Shown here: positions 6,392-13,525 of the stretch, piece after piece
Position numbering within the stretch: position 1 is the stretch's first letter
Layout: every line of letters begins with the position of its first letter
From: an uncultured Eubacteriales bacterium
GTDB lineage: Bacteria > Bacillota > Clostridia > Oscillospirales > Butyricicoccaceae
Reading direction: 5' to 3'
Assembly: GCA_910586105.1 (NCBI GenBank)
Contig: CAJUGU010000032.1
Coordinates: forward strand, 1-19,086
Length of the DNA: 19,086 bases
Position numbers and translations under genes: made by a program
The notes under the pieces: model-generated
What the model saw: the letters and a program-made list of their open reading frames with translations, nothing else
The model's database searches: none
What the model was told of the DNA's origin: nothing

Positions 6392-7903
6392 TCACCGCGC
6401 CTCTCCGGCATGGTAGGCTTCTTCGCTGGTCGCATATTTCAGGATCAGCTCGGAGGAAAAATCCTTCCGGTCGACGATACCGGTCACGATCCCTTCGTGC
6501 ATCACGACGATGCGGTCGCTCATGCCCATGACCTCCGGCATTTCGGAGGAGATCAGGATGATCGCCTTCCCCTCCCCGGCCAGCCGGGTGATCAAGGCAT
6601 GGATCTCCGATTTCGCGCCGACGTCAATCCCCCGGGTCGGCTCGTCGACGATCAGGATATCGGGGTCTGTCAGCAACCAGCGCCCCACCAGTACCTTCTG
6701 TTGGTTGCCGCCGGAAAGGTTTTTGATCGGCGTTTCGGTGCTCGGCGTCTTGGTGTTGAGCTTCTTGACATATTCCTCGGTATCCGCTCGCATCCGGCGG
6801 TGGCTGAGCGGGAATCCGTAATGCTTCAAATGGGCCAGCACAGTATTGTCCCGGACGCTCAGCAGCCCAACGATGCCGTTGCCGCGCCGGTCTTCGGTCA
6901 GCAGGCCGATCTTGTGCGCGATCGCCTGCTCAGGGGAACGGATGTCGATCTCCGCGCCGTCCTTATACACCTTGCCGCCGGTCTTCGTGCGGATCCCGAA
7001 CAGCGTTTCCACCGTTTCGGTGCGCCCCGCGCCGACCAGTCCGGCGAAACCGAGGATCTCGCCGCGATGCAGCTCGAAGGAAACGTCCTTCACCGCGCGC
7101 CCCGACGCCAGGTGCTCCACCTTCAGCACCGTTTCACCGATCGGGCACTCGACCTTGGGGAACATTTCCGTCACCTCGCGGCCGACCATCAGCGTGATCA
7201 GCCGGTCGACATCCAGGTTTTCCGCCCGGTCGGTCATGATGAATTCGCCGTCGCGATAGACCGTGATATCGTCCGAGATCCGGAAGATCTCGTCCATTTT
7301 GTGCGAAATATAGATGACGGCGACCTTCTTTTCCTTCAGCTCTGCAATGATCCGGAACAGGTGTTCGACCTCGGTCTCGGTCAACGCCGACGTCGGTTCG
7401 TCCATGATCACGATCCGGCTGTCGTAAGAGACCGCCTTCGCGATCTCGACCATCTGCATTTTGGCGACGGACAGGTCGCCCATCTTGGCGCTGGGATCGA
7501 CGTCCAACCCCAGCTTCCGGAACAGCGCAAGGCTGTCCTCCTGCATTTTCCTGTGGTCGACCATGATGCCCGCTTTCAGCGGCACGCGCCCCAGCCACAG
7601 ATTTTCGGCCACGCTGCGCTCCGGCACCGGCGACAGCTCCTGATGGATCATGGAGATCCCGGCGTCCAGCGCTTCCAGCGTGTTCCGGAAATGCACCTCC
7701 TTGCCCTCGAAGACGATCTTTCCCGAGGTCGGCGCGTGGATGCCGATCAGGCATTTCATCAGCGTCGATTTGCCCGCGCCGTTCTCCCCCATCAGGGTAT
7801 GCACCGTGCCGGGCCGCACCCGCAGCTCGACGCCCTTCAGCGCGCGCACCCCGGGGAATTCCTTGGTGATGCCGGTCATTTCCAGGATATACTCTTGACT
7901 CAT
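6392..7903 (-). CDS. CUT2-type sugar ABC transporter, tandem ATPase (RbsA/MglA-like)
   Basis: The cytoplasmic ATPase that powers the sugar importer. The 503 aa carry two ABC cassettes. The first has a full Walker A (GENGAGKST, residues 39-47), a degenerate signature (DLSVAKMQMVEIAKA), Walker B VIMDEPTSAL and switch His in YISHK. The second has a degenerate Walker A (GLVGAGRTE), a canonical LSGGNQQKV signature and Walker B LIVDEPTRGID, as is normal for this class. The start is ATG 7903, with AAGGGGTG seven bases upstream. A longer open frame upstream runs through two hairpins and is not family-like. It lies between binding-protein and permease genes. The 5' side carries the 19-bp hairpin described separately, which may lower its expression relative to the binding protein. 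Confidence 0.94.
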   Translation of the reverse strand: MSQEYILEMTGITKEFPGVRALKGVELRVRPGTVHTLMGENGAGKSTLMKCLIGIHAPTSGKIVFEGKEVHFRNTLEALDAGISMIHQELSPVPERSVAENLWLGRVPLKAGIMVDHRKMQEDSLALFRKLGLDVDPSAKMGDLSVAKMQMVEIAKAVSYDSRIVIMDEPTSALTETEVEHLFRIIAELKEKKVAVIYISHKMDEIFRISDDITVYRDGEFIMTDRAENLDVDRLITLMVGREVTEMFPKVECPIGETVLKVEHLASGRAVKDVSFELHRGEILGFAGLVGAGRTETVETLFGIRTKTGGKVYKDGAEIDIRSPEQAIAHKIGLLTEDRRGNGIVGLLSVRDNTVLAHLKHYGFPLSHRRMRADTEEYVKKLNTKTPSTETPIKNLSGGNQQKVLVGRWLLTDPDILIVDEPTRGIDVGAKSEIHALITRLAGEGKAIILISSEMPEVMGMSDRIVVMHEGIVTGIVDRKDFSSELILKYATSEEAYHAGEAR

Positions 7904-7925
7904 GTTTTCACCCCTTATCCGCGAT

Positions 7926-7940
7926 CGGTCCTGCGGACCG
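7926..7940 (-). other. small hairpin in front of the ATPase gene
   Basis: CGGTCC (7926-7931) and GGACCG (7935-7940) form a 6-bp stem with loop TGC. It lies between the large operon-internal hairpin and the ribosome binding site of the ATPase gene, so it may shape translation initiation or the end of a processed mRNA. Confidence 0.4.
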
Positions 7941-7950
7941 TTGGTCTCCC

Positions 7951-7992
7951 TTTTCAAAAAGGAACATTGCGGACAATGTTCCTTTTTGAAAA
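7951..7992 (-). terminator. operon-internal perfect 19-bp hairpin (attenuator or mRNA stabiliser)
   Basis: TTTTCAAAAAGGAACATTG (7951-7969) pairs perfectly with the arm at 7974-7992 around a CGGA loop. It begins 11 bases after the binding-protein stop codon and precedes the ATPase gene. On the minus strand the U-run is inside the 3' arm, as in bidirectional intrinsic terminators. Known binding-protein operons use such elements to make more binding protein than membrane components, and the same role is inferred here. Confidence 0.75.
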
Positions 7993-8002
7993 CTCTTTGA
8001 TG

Positions 8003-9049
8003 TCAGTCGAAATCGGCGACGTTTTCAGCCGTGACCGGCTCATACGGTACCCATACGATGTAGGGGCAGTCCGCGTCGGTATCGAAGCCGGTGTTTGCAT
8101 TCACCGCGTTCCCCTCGATCAGGTTGATCGCTGCCTGAAGGGAACCGGAGCCCTGGCCGTTGGCATTCTGGTAGTTGGTCATGTTCAGGGCGCCGTCCTT
8201 GATCGCCTGACGGCCATCGACCGTGGCGTCCGAGCCAACGACCGGGACGGTCGCCGGATCGATCCCCTGCGAGATCAGGGCTTCGATCGCGCCCAGCGCC
8301 ATCGCGTCGTTGTTGGAGATGATGCAGTCGAATTCGGTCGTGGTCAGCAGCGGGGAGATCATGTTCATCGCTTCCGCGCGGTCCCACTTCGCCGCCAGCG
8401 GCGCAGCCGCTTCAGTCGCGGTGATGCCTTCCGCCGCAAGGCCCTCGAGCACGCCGATCGTCCGGTTCGTGGTCGAGTCGTTGCCGATCTGCCCGTTGAG
8501 CAGGATGTACTTGATCGCGGTCTTGCCCTGCTCCTTGAAATAATTGGCAAGGTATTCCGCCTGAAAGTGCCCTGCGTCCACTTCGCGCGAACCGACATAT
8601 ACGGCGTTTTCATTCAGCAGCGAATTATCAGTGGGCTGTCGGTTGACGAAAACGACCTTCATGTCGCCCGCCGCTTCGATGCATTCCGGCACGGTCTCCG
8701 GGTCAACCACGTTGATAATGACCGCGTCGTCGCCCGCGTTGCGCGACGCTTCGATGTATTGCAGCAGCATGATGGAGTCGTTATTGGCGTCCTGTGTTGT
8801 CAGCTGGATGCCCAGCTGATCCGCGGCCTCTTTTGCGCCGACCTCAAGCGTACTGAGGAATTCGTCGCGCGCCGACAGGATCAGCGTCATTTTGTATCCG
8901 CCGCCCTCTGCGCCCGATGCATCTGACGAAGCGCCCGACGGATCCGATGCCGCGCCCGACGAATCCGTCCCGCTCTGTCCCCCGCCGCAGCCGGTAAGCA
9001 GGCAGCCCAACATCGAACAGGCGATCAATGCCGCAAAAATCTTCTTCAT
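8003..9049 (-). CDS. sugar ABC transporter substrate-binding lipoprotein (periplasmic-binding-protein-like, CUT2)
   Basis: The surface lipoprotein captures a sugar or polyol for the importer encoded downstream. The 348-aa product has signal MKKIFAALIACSMLG and lipobox LLTGC (Cys21 lipidated). A Ser/Ala/Gly-rich linker (about residues 22-50) precedes the Peripla_BP_4-type fold. Seen in the fold: MTLILSARDEFLSTLEVGAK, the hinge-region INVVDPETVPECIEAA, VVFVNRQPTDNS, YVGSREVDAGHFQAEYL and CIISNNDAMALGAIEAL. ATG 9049 has GAGG nine bases upstream. A GTG five codons earlier overlaps this ribosome binding site. It is the first gene of the operon, with a 5' region rich in inverted repeats. The ligand is unknown. 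Homology class covers ribose, galactose, inositol and related compounds. Confidence 0.93.
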   Translation of the reverse strand: MKKIFAALIACSMLGCLLTGCGGGQSGTDSSGAASDPSGASSDASGAEGGGYKMTLILSARDEFLSTLEVGAKEAADQLGIQLTTQDANNDSIMLLQYIEASRNAGDDAVIINVVDPETVPECIEAAGDMKVVFVNRQPTDNSLLNENAVYVGSREVDAGHFQAEYLANYFKEQGKTAIKYILLNGQIGNDSTTNRTIGVLEGLAAEGITATEAAAPLAAKWDRAEAMNMISPLLTTTEFDCIISNNDAMALGAIEALISQGIDPATVPVVGSDATVDGRQAIKDGALNMTNYQNANGQGSGSLQAAINLIEGNAVNANTGFDTDADCPYIVWVPYEPVTAENVADFD

Positions 9050-9084
9050 TTCGTTTGACCTCACTTCTTTTGAATTTTATTTCA

Positions 9085-9099
9085 CAGTGCGCAGCACTG
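9085..9099 (-). promoter_or_regulatory. perfect inverted repeat in the 5' region of the binding-protein gene
   Basis: CAGTGC-GCA-GCACTG, 36 bases before the start codon. It could be a repressor operator or a small leader hairpin just ahead of the ribosome binding site. The sequence does not decide between these. Confidence 0.4.
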
Positions 9100-9116
9100 A
9101 AAAATACAGACGTGTT

Positions 9117-9134
9117 TGCACGGTCTTCCGTGCA
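9117..9134 (-). promoter_or_regulatory. 7-bp hairpin in the 5' leader of the binding-protein gene
   Basis: TGCACGG and CCGTGCA form a perfect stem around TCTT. Together with the dyad at 9085-9099 it suggests a structured leader, but no T-run marks it as a terminator. Confidence 0.35.
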
Positions 9135-9471
9135 TCTTTCGTGGCCCATTCGCCAAAGCCTTGGAAAAGCCCCGCGCCAGACGGTTTTCAAGGGCCTCCG
9201 CCAAAAGCGGAAAACCTCCATAAAACCCGTCAAACCGAAGTTTATAGCTATTTTTCATGCTTTAATTATCCCCGATTTCGTTCATGACTTCTTCTACAAA
9301 CCTGCTCCTCGCTGCCGAAAAAGCGCCGAATTTTAACTCCCGTGAAAAGTTTTATGAAAAGCACGATTTCGTATTTTCCAGACCCTAAATCGATCGAAAT
9401 ATCACTCATTCGTGATAAAAGCGTTTTTCTTTCCGACGCTCTTTTGGTTATTTTGACCAATCAAATTTATA

Positions 9472-9498
9472 TTTTCGTGCTATATATGTTTTCGTGCT
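9472..9498. repeat. two 10-bp direct repeats, 17-bp period
   Basis: TTTTCGTGCT occurs at 9472-9481 and again at 9489-9498 within AT-rich DNA. Direct repeats at this spacing are a common layout for AraC-family binding sites, and two AraC genes lie 2.5-4 kb away. Binding is inference. Confidence 0.4.
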
Positions 9499-9536
9499 GT
9501 TTATATTTTTTTGCACGCGCCACTTGCCCGTTGTAC

Positions 9537-9573
9537 AAAACAGCTCCCGACGAAGTTTTTTCGTCGGGAGCTG
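9537..9573 (-). terminator. intrinsic terminator of the isomerase-dehydrogenase operon
   Basis: CAGCTCCCGACGAA (9541-9554) and TTCGTCGGGAGCTG (9560-9573) form a perfect 14-bp stem with a GTTTT loop. On the minus strand it is followed by TTTT (9540-9537). It lies 51 bases after the dehydrogenase stop. Confidence 0.85.
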
Positions 9574-9623
9574 CCTGAGAGAAAATGAGAAGTATGGAGG
9601 TATGAAGCATCCGGATATATGCG

Positions 9624-10757
9624 TTATTGCAGTTCGGAAACCTTGACCCAACGGCCTTCCTTCGCCGAGGTCGCCATCGCTTCCAGGACGGTGTCGACAG
9701 AATGGCCGTAGGCGATATCGATCTCGACCTTGCGGTCTTCCGCGATCGCGGTCAGGATATCGTGCGCCTGGATCGCCATGATATCGCCGTAAGCGATGCC
9801 CTGCTCGTCGGTGCCGCAGAAACGCGCATAGTCGCCGTTGCGGGTGTTGCCCTTGATAACCTTGAAACCGCGTTCCTTGGGATCGCAGTCGTTGGAATAA
9901 TACAGCAGTTCGTTGATGCGGGTCATTTCAAACTTGACCGAGCCCTTACTGCCCTGGATCTCATAGGCCAGGCTGACCGGACGGCCCACCGAAATCCGGC
10001 TGGAAGACATCGAGCCGATCCGGCCGTCTTCATACTTGACAATCACATAGATCTGGTCGTCTGTGTCGATCTTCAGTTTTTTGGAAGGGTCGCGGCTGTC
10101 CGGGCGCTCGCTGTACGGGGTATCCCAGGAGGCGAACACTTCGACGATCTTTTTGCCGACGATCATGTCGGACAGGCTGACCACATGCGCGGTCAAGTCG
10201 CCCAGCGCGCCGCTGCCCGCGGTCGCCGCCAGCTGCCGCCAGGTCGCGGGTGTGTTGGGGTCGGCGCAGTAGGAGCAGTCGAATTCCCCGCGGAAGGTCA
10301 CGAAATCGCCCAGCTTGCCCGACTCCATCAGTTCTTTTGCCAGCACGTTCGCCGGACATTTGGTGTAGATGAAATCAACCAGCGTCTTGACGCCGGCTTC
10401 TTCGACCGCGTCCACCATCGCCTTGCCCTCGGCAAGGGTGTTCGCCATCGGCTTTTCGCACAGGATGTGCTTGCCGGCCTTAGCCGCCGCGATCGCGATC
10501 TCCGCATGGGTAAAGTTTGGGGTCGCGATGATGACCAGCTCGACCTCCGGGTTGTTGACGACGTCGTGCCAGTCGGTGGAAACCTTCTTGTAGCCGAACC
10601 GTTCGGCGGCCAGCTGCGCCGCGTCGCCGTTCACATCCGCCACGTGCTCAAACACAGGCTTTACGTCATGGTATGCCTGACGCACGTTCGTCAGTCCGAC
10701 CGAATGGAAGGAACCCATCCAGTTTGCGCCGATCAGGCCGATCTTTACTTCTTTCAT
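9624..10757 (-). CDS. Gfo/Idh/MocA family NAD(P)-dependent dehydrogenase (inositol dehydrogenase-like)
   Basis: A cytoplasmic oxidoreductase that interconverts a sugar or cyclitol alcohol and its ketone. The 377 aa are typical of the longer members. Seen: Rossmann motif GLIGANWMGSFH (residues 7-18), IIATPNFTHAEIAIAA, the CEKPMA motif (100-105, with the conserved Lys102), and Asp187/His191 in GALGDLTAHVVSLSD, the position of the catalytic His in this family. Start ATG 10757 has AAAGGG eight bases upstream. It follows the TIM-barrel enzyme gene by 34 bases and shares its promoter. With IolE in the same locus, an inositol 2-dehydrogenase role is the simplest idea. A 3-keto-sugar-forming dehydrogenase is an alternative, since such enzymes also pair with IolE-like isomerases. 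Confidence 0.9.
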   Translation of the reverse strand: MKEVKIGLIGANWMGSFHSVGLTNVRQAYHDVKPVFEHVADVNGDAAQLAAERFGYKKVSTDWHDVVNNPEVELVIIATPNFTHAEIAIAAAKAGKHILCEKPMANTLAEGKAMVDAVEEAGVKTLVDFIYTKCPANVLAKELMESGKLGDFVTFRGEFDCSYCADPNTPATWRQLAATAGSGALGDLTAHVVSLSDMIVGKKIVEVFASWDTPYSERPDSRDPSKKLKIDTDDQIYVIVKYEDGRIGSMSSSRISVGRPVSLAYEIQGSKGSVKFEMTRINELLYYSNDCDPKERGFKVIKGNTRNGDYARFCGTDEQGIAYGDIMAIQAHDILTAIAEDRKVEIDIAYGHSVDTVLEAMATSAKEGRWVKVSELQ

Positions 10758-10791
10758 GTTGAAAACCCTTTCTGTATCCGAAATGATCCGA

Positions 10792-11721
10792 TCAAATATG
10801 GTAGCCGATGCCCTTCAGGAAGTCCACGCTGGCCTTGACGTTTGCAAGGCTGTTCTCCACATTGCGCGGGTCGCATTCCTGCTCGATGGTGATGTAACCG
10901 TTATAACCGATCTCGGCGAGCACGTCGGCCACCGCCTTATAATCGATCATGCCTTTGCCGATCGGGCACATGGAGCCCTTGGCGCAGCCCTCAAAGAAAC
11001 GGATGTGTTCGCCCATGACCTCGTCGTACACCTTCTGGTCGATATCCTTGAAATGGACGTAATCGAGGCGGTCGCGGTATTTGCGCAGCCATTCGACCGG
11101 GTCGAGCCCCGCATACTGCAAGTGGCCGGTATCCAGCACAAAGCCCGCCAGCTCGTTCGGGATCTCCTCCGCGAGCCGGTCGATCTCGTCGCCGAATTCG
11201 ATATAGCCGCCGCAATGCGGATGCAGAACCGGACGCACGCCATAGCGGTTCGCGCGCTCGCAAAGCCCCTTGAAGTGCGAGACCAGCTTTTCCCAGCCCG
11301 CTTCGTCCAGCCGGGGCGCGCGGTCGGGATGCCCTGCGGCATAGTCCCGTTCGTCATGCCCCCAGTCCATCACGGTCAGGTACGGCGTCGGCCAGCGCTG
11401 GCCGTCCTCGCGGGGCAGCGGCGGCAGCTTGGTGATCAGTGAGCAGATGCCGTCCACCTGCTTGAGCAGCTTTTCATAGTTGTTGTCGCTCAGCACGTCG
11501 TCAAAAATGGTACCGGCGACGATTGAAAGCTGGTTTTTGTTCAGTTCCTCGGTCACGCCCTCGATATCGTCGGTCGGGATCCAACCGTTCGGGCCCAGCT
11601 CGATCGCGCGGTATCCCGCCTCATGCGCTTCACGCAGGACGCGCTGCCAAGTGGGCAGATAAGGGTTGGTAATATCGTCCACGCCCCAACAGCAAGGCGC
11701 GCCGCAGATATTGATCCCCAT
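10792..11721 (-). CDS. sugar phosphate isomerase/epimerase-like TIM-barrel protein (IolE/IolI family)
   Basis: A predicted metal-dependent TIM-barrel isomerase, epimerase or dehydratase of the AP-endonuclease-2 superfamily (309 aa). Seen: N-terminal GAPCCWGVDDITNPYLP, AGYRAIELGPNGWIPTD, the metal-site segments VRPVLHPHCGGYIEF, FVLDTGHLQYAGLDP, YVHFKDID and the C-terminal ITIEQECDP. It shares the DTGH/AG-DP, H-K-D and EQ motifs with iolE of this window, but has a different N-terminus and is clearly a paralogue rather than a copy. ATG 11721 has GGAGAG seven bases upstream; the longer frame starts without a good site. It is first in an operon with the dehydrogenase. It may act on the keto product of that enzyme, as an inosose isomerase or dehydratase. 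The substrate is not readable. Confidence 0.87.
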   Translation of the reverse strand: MGINICGAPCCWGVDDITNPYLPTWQRVLREAHEAGYRAIELGPNGWIPTDDIEGVTEELNKNQLSIVAGTIFDDVLSDNNYEKLLKQVDGICSLITKLPPLPREDGQRWPTPYLTVMDWGHDERDYAAGHPDRAPRLDEAGWEKLVSHFKGLCERANRYGVRPVLHPHCGGYIEFGDEIDRLAEEIPNELAGFVLDTGHLQYAGLDPVEWLRKYRDRLDYVHFKDIDQKVYDEVMGEHIRFFEGCAKGSMCPIGKGMIDYKAVADVLAEIGYNGYITIEQECDPRNVENSLANVKASVDFLKGIGYHI

Positions 11722-11794
11722 ATTGTCACTCTCCTTTTGAAATATCATTTGCCGTCCGGCCTTTGGGTAGCCCGACTGCCTTTCTCTGACCTCT

Positions 11795-11823
11795 ATTATC
11801 CCACCTTTTGTACAGATTGTCTA
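11795..11823 (-). promoter_or_regulatory. promoter of the isomerase-dehydrogenase operon
   Basis: Read on the minus strand: -35 TAGACA (11823-11818), spacer 17 bp, -10 GATAAT (11800-11795). Each hexamer differs from consensus by one base. The strength of the promoter suggests that control, if any, is by blocking or by the terminator upstream. An AraC regulator gene lies just upstream. Confidence 0.75.
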
Positions 11824-11914
11824 TTGCAAATCTGCGGAAGCTTACGGCAAAACACACAAACCCAAGCCGTGGTCAAAAGGCTCGCCGAAACGGCGGTTTC
11901 AAATCTTTTCCGGC

Positions 11915-11936
11915 AAAAAGCGGGCGCTTCCCGCTT
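11915..11936 (-). terminator. intrinsic terminator downstream of the first araC-type gene
   Basis: AAGCGGG (11918-11924) and CCCGCTT (11930-11936) form a 7-bp stem with a CGCTT loop. On the minus strand a TTTTT run (11919-11915) follows the stem, its first two bases being the paired TT of the arm. It is about 140 bases after the araC stop and upstream of the operon promoter. Confidence 0.65.
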
Positions 11937-12078
11937 GTCCGCGTCAAGCTTTCCCCTGCCGCCTGATGAAATTTGCCATATCGAATTTTCATTTTCCTGC
12001 TTTCCGGCAAAGCCCGGAAAACGGACGCTTCGGCAGGCGCGCCCTGGGCCTGGATCCCCGCCGTGACCGGAACGCGTC

Positions 12079-12966
12079 TTAACCGTAGCGATCCGGTTCC
12101 GGACGGATCGAACGGTCCCGGTAATTTTTCCGGAATTTCGACGGGGAGATCCCGACATATTTGGAAAACCGTTGATTAAAATGGCTTTGCGCATCGAATC
12201 CGACCATGCGCGCAATCTCTGTGATCGAATGATCGGTCGAGATCAGCAGAGTCTGGGCCTCCCCGATCTTACAGCGCAGCGCATACTGCATCGGGGAATA
12301 CCCCAGCATATCCTTAAAGGTATGTGAAACATACGATTCGCTCAGCCCGAGGTCTTTACAGATATCCTTGATCGAAATGGGTTCGCGGAAATGCTCGTCG
12401 ATGTACTCCTTGATCTTCTGCCCCAGATAATACTGGTTCTTGGATTCCTGTGGGCTTCGCACGTGATAGATCGACCGCCACACGATCTCCAATAAAGCCT
12501 GCGTCTCGAAATGCAGCAGGTATTTGGTCCATACGCTGTGCTGCTCCATCTGATGGAGCATAGTCTCGCAAAGGTCGAGCAGCGTCTGGAAATCCTGCTC
12601 GATGTGGAAGACCGGGGCCACGTTGTCCGCAATCAGCGCATTCGGGCGGAGCCCCGGCAGCGTAAGGTTGCCGATCGCGAAGAAATAGCTCCCGATCTGG
12701 GTGTCCGGCCCGGTCAATTCATCATGCGCAACGCCGCTGTTGTAAATTATGACGTCCCCCGGCTGGATCAGCTGCTTGCGGTCGCCGATCAGGTAACTGC
12801 TCGTGCCGCTGTAAATGATGCTGATCTCCACATGGTTCTCGTGCGAATGCATAATGCGCGGATAGGCGCTGATCTCAGGCAGGATCTTTCCGATATAGCA
12901 AAGGATCGGTTGGGTTTGGGACGTGAACAACGGCGAAACGCCTTCATCGGCAAAATACTGGAGCAT
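12079..12966 (-). CDS. AraC family transcriptional regulator with cupin sensor domain
   Basis: A DNA-binding regulator, 295 aa. The N-terminal cupin-like ligand domain (about residues 35-110) shows HSHENHVEISIIYSG and QPGDVIIYNSGVAHDE. The C-terminal double helix-turn-helix (about 185-285) contains SIKDICKDLGLSESYVSHTF and the second-helix signature ITEIARMVGFDAQSHFNQRF followed by GISPSKFRKN. ATG 12966 follows GGAGG by seven bases. The gene is upstream of, and co-oriented with, the isomerase-dehydrogenase operon, so it is the best candidate to sense that pathway's sugar. It is not a close copy of the second AraC gene nearby, although both share the same architecture. Confidence 0.93.
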   Translation of the reverse strand: MLQYFADEGVSPLFTSQTQPILCYIGKILPEISAYPRIMHSHENHVEISIIYSGTSSYLIGDRKQLIQPGDVIIYNSGVAHDELTGPDTQIGSYFFAIGNLTLPGLRPNALIADNVAPVFHIEQDFQTLLDLCETMLHQMEQHSVWTKYLLHFETQALLEIVWRSIYHVRSPQESKNQYYLGQKIKEYIDEHFREPISIKDICKDLGLSESYVSHTFKDMLGYSPMQYALRCKIGEAQTLLISTDHSITEIARMVGFDAQSHFNQRFSKYVGISPSKFRKNYRDRSIRPEPDRYG

Positions 12967-12998
12967 GGCAGCGCCTCCTTTGGGATTTGATTCTATGC

Positions 12999-13004
12999 AT
13001 TATA
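12999..13004 (-). promoter_or_regulatory. -10 element of the first araC-type gene
   Basis: A consensus TATAAT on the minus strand (TGATATAATGC). The -35 region at 17 bp is poor, as expected for an activator-dependent or weak promoter. The leader would be about 27 nt. Confidence 0.5.
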
Positions 13005-13290
13005 TCATGTCAGCGCCCTCTGCACCAGTGAAAATCCTGCTTTTCGAGGGAAACCCTGGAAAAACAGGAATCTTGAAATCGGGTATGGCGAATTGACCTG
13101 CCCCGCGCGGGTACTTTACAGGGCGCTGCGCGCGATCCCCGGCATCCCCGGCGTCCTTTTCCGGCAAAAACCTGCTGTAAAGCGGTTGTCCCCGCCTTTT
13201 TCCTGCGCCGATCCTTTTTGTCGATTCTGCCGGACGGCCCTGCAAATATGTGAAAGAAGTTTGATGGCAAATGCGGTATCATGAAAAATA

Positions 13291-13372
13291 GGCCGGCGCC
13301 AGAGCTTCCGCCCTTAGAGCAGCTTAAGGACGCAGGCGGGCTGGCGCCCGGCAAGGACGGTAACGCAGTCCT
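13291..13372. ncRNA. candidate structured RNA element (unclassified)
   Basis: Nested complementary arms are visible. An outer stem pairs GCC-GGCGCCAG (13292-13302) with CTGGCGCC-c-GGC (13341-13352), with one bulged C. An inner stem pairs CCGCC (13308-13312) with GGCGG (13335-13339), and an apical CTTA/TAAG (13313-13316, 13325-13328) closes an 8-nt loop, leaving an asymmetric GACGCA bulge. A second hairpin is AGGAC/GTCCT (13354-13372). A TATCAT at 13277-13282 could start a plus transcript near 13289. On the minus strand the outer stem is followed by TATTTTT, so a minus-strand terminator is the alternative. No known riboswitch class was recognised. Confidence 0.35.
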
Positions 13373-13525
13373 GCGCGCTCCAGCATACGGAACTTTTGAA
13401 GCTATTTACGCAGGTTGCTCTTGATCCCGGTTCATTCTTTATCGAAGCGGCTGACCGATGCGCTGTCATGAACGGCGCACCGGTTCTCCGTTTATATCCA
13501 TTTAAATCAATGCAGGAGGGAGTCT

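Larger units (their letters stand above)
9050..9623. other. long intergenic region upstream of the transporter operon
   Basis: This is the 5' region of the binding-protein gene and the 3' end of the dehydrogenase operon. It holds two perfect dyads in the likely leader (9085-9099 and 9117-9134), a pair of 10-bp direct repeats (9472-9481, 9489-9498) and the dehydrogenase terminator (9537-9573). I could not assign a convincing -35/-10 pair for the transporter operon. A minus-strand frame at 9266-9460 lacks a ribosome binding site and is not called. Confidence 0.5.
11722..12078. other. intergenic region between araC-type gene and isomerase-dehydrogenase operon
   Basis: The left part holds the promoter of the operon (11795-11823) and a leader of about 65-70 nt. 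The right part holds the araC terminator (11915-11936) and a small TTCCGG/CCGGAA hairpin (12002-12019). No gene is supported. Confidence 0.55.
12967..13525. other. divergent intergenic region between the two araC-type genes
   Basis: This 559-base region holds the first araC promoter (-10 at 12999-13004), a separated 8-bp inverted repeat CTTTACAG (13114-13121) / CTGTAAAG (13175-13182), and the structured element at 13291-13372. No frame in it looks coding. It is unusually long for two regulators, so control elements or a small RNA are likely. Confidence 0.5.

Noticed and set aside
6410..8926. 838-codon plus-strand frame
   Set aside because: Antisense to the ATPase and binding-protein genes; typical of GC-rich third positions, His/Asp/Arg-rich and without domains.
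9266..9460. 64-codon minus-strand frame upstream of the transporter operon
   Set aside because: Starts with TTG without a ribosome binding site and has no recognisable features.
13010..13354. 114-codon minus-strand frame between the araC genes
   Set aside because: Ser/Arg/Gly-rich composition, overlaps the structured element and has no start signal.
13291..13372. Assignment to a known riboswitch class (cyclic di-GMP or SAM type)
   Set aside because: Only short stretches such as GACGCA are similar; the conserved cores of those classes are not present.
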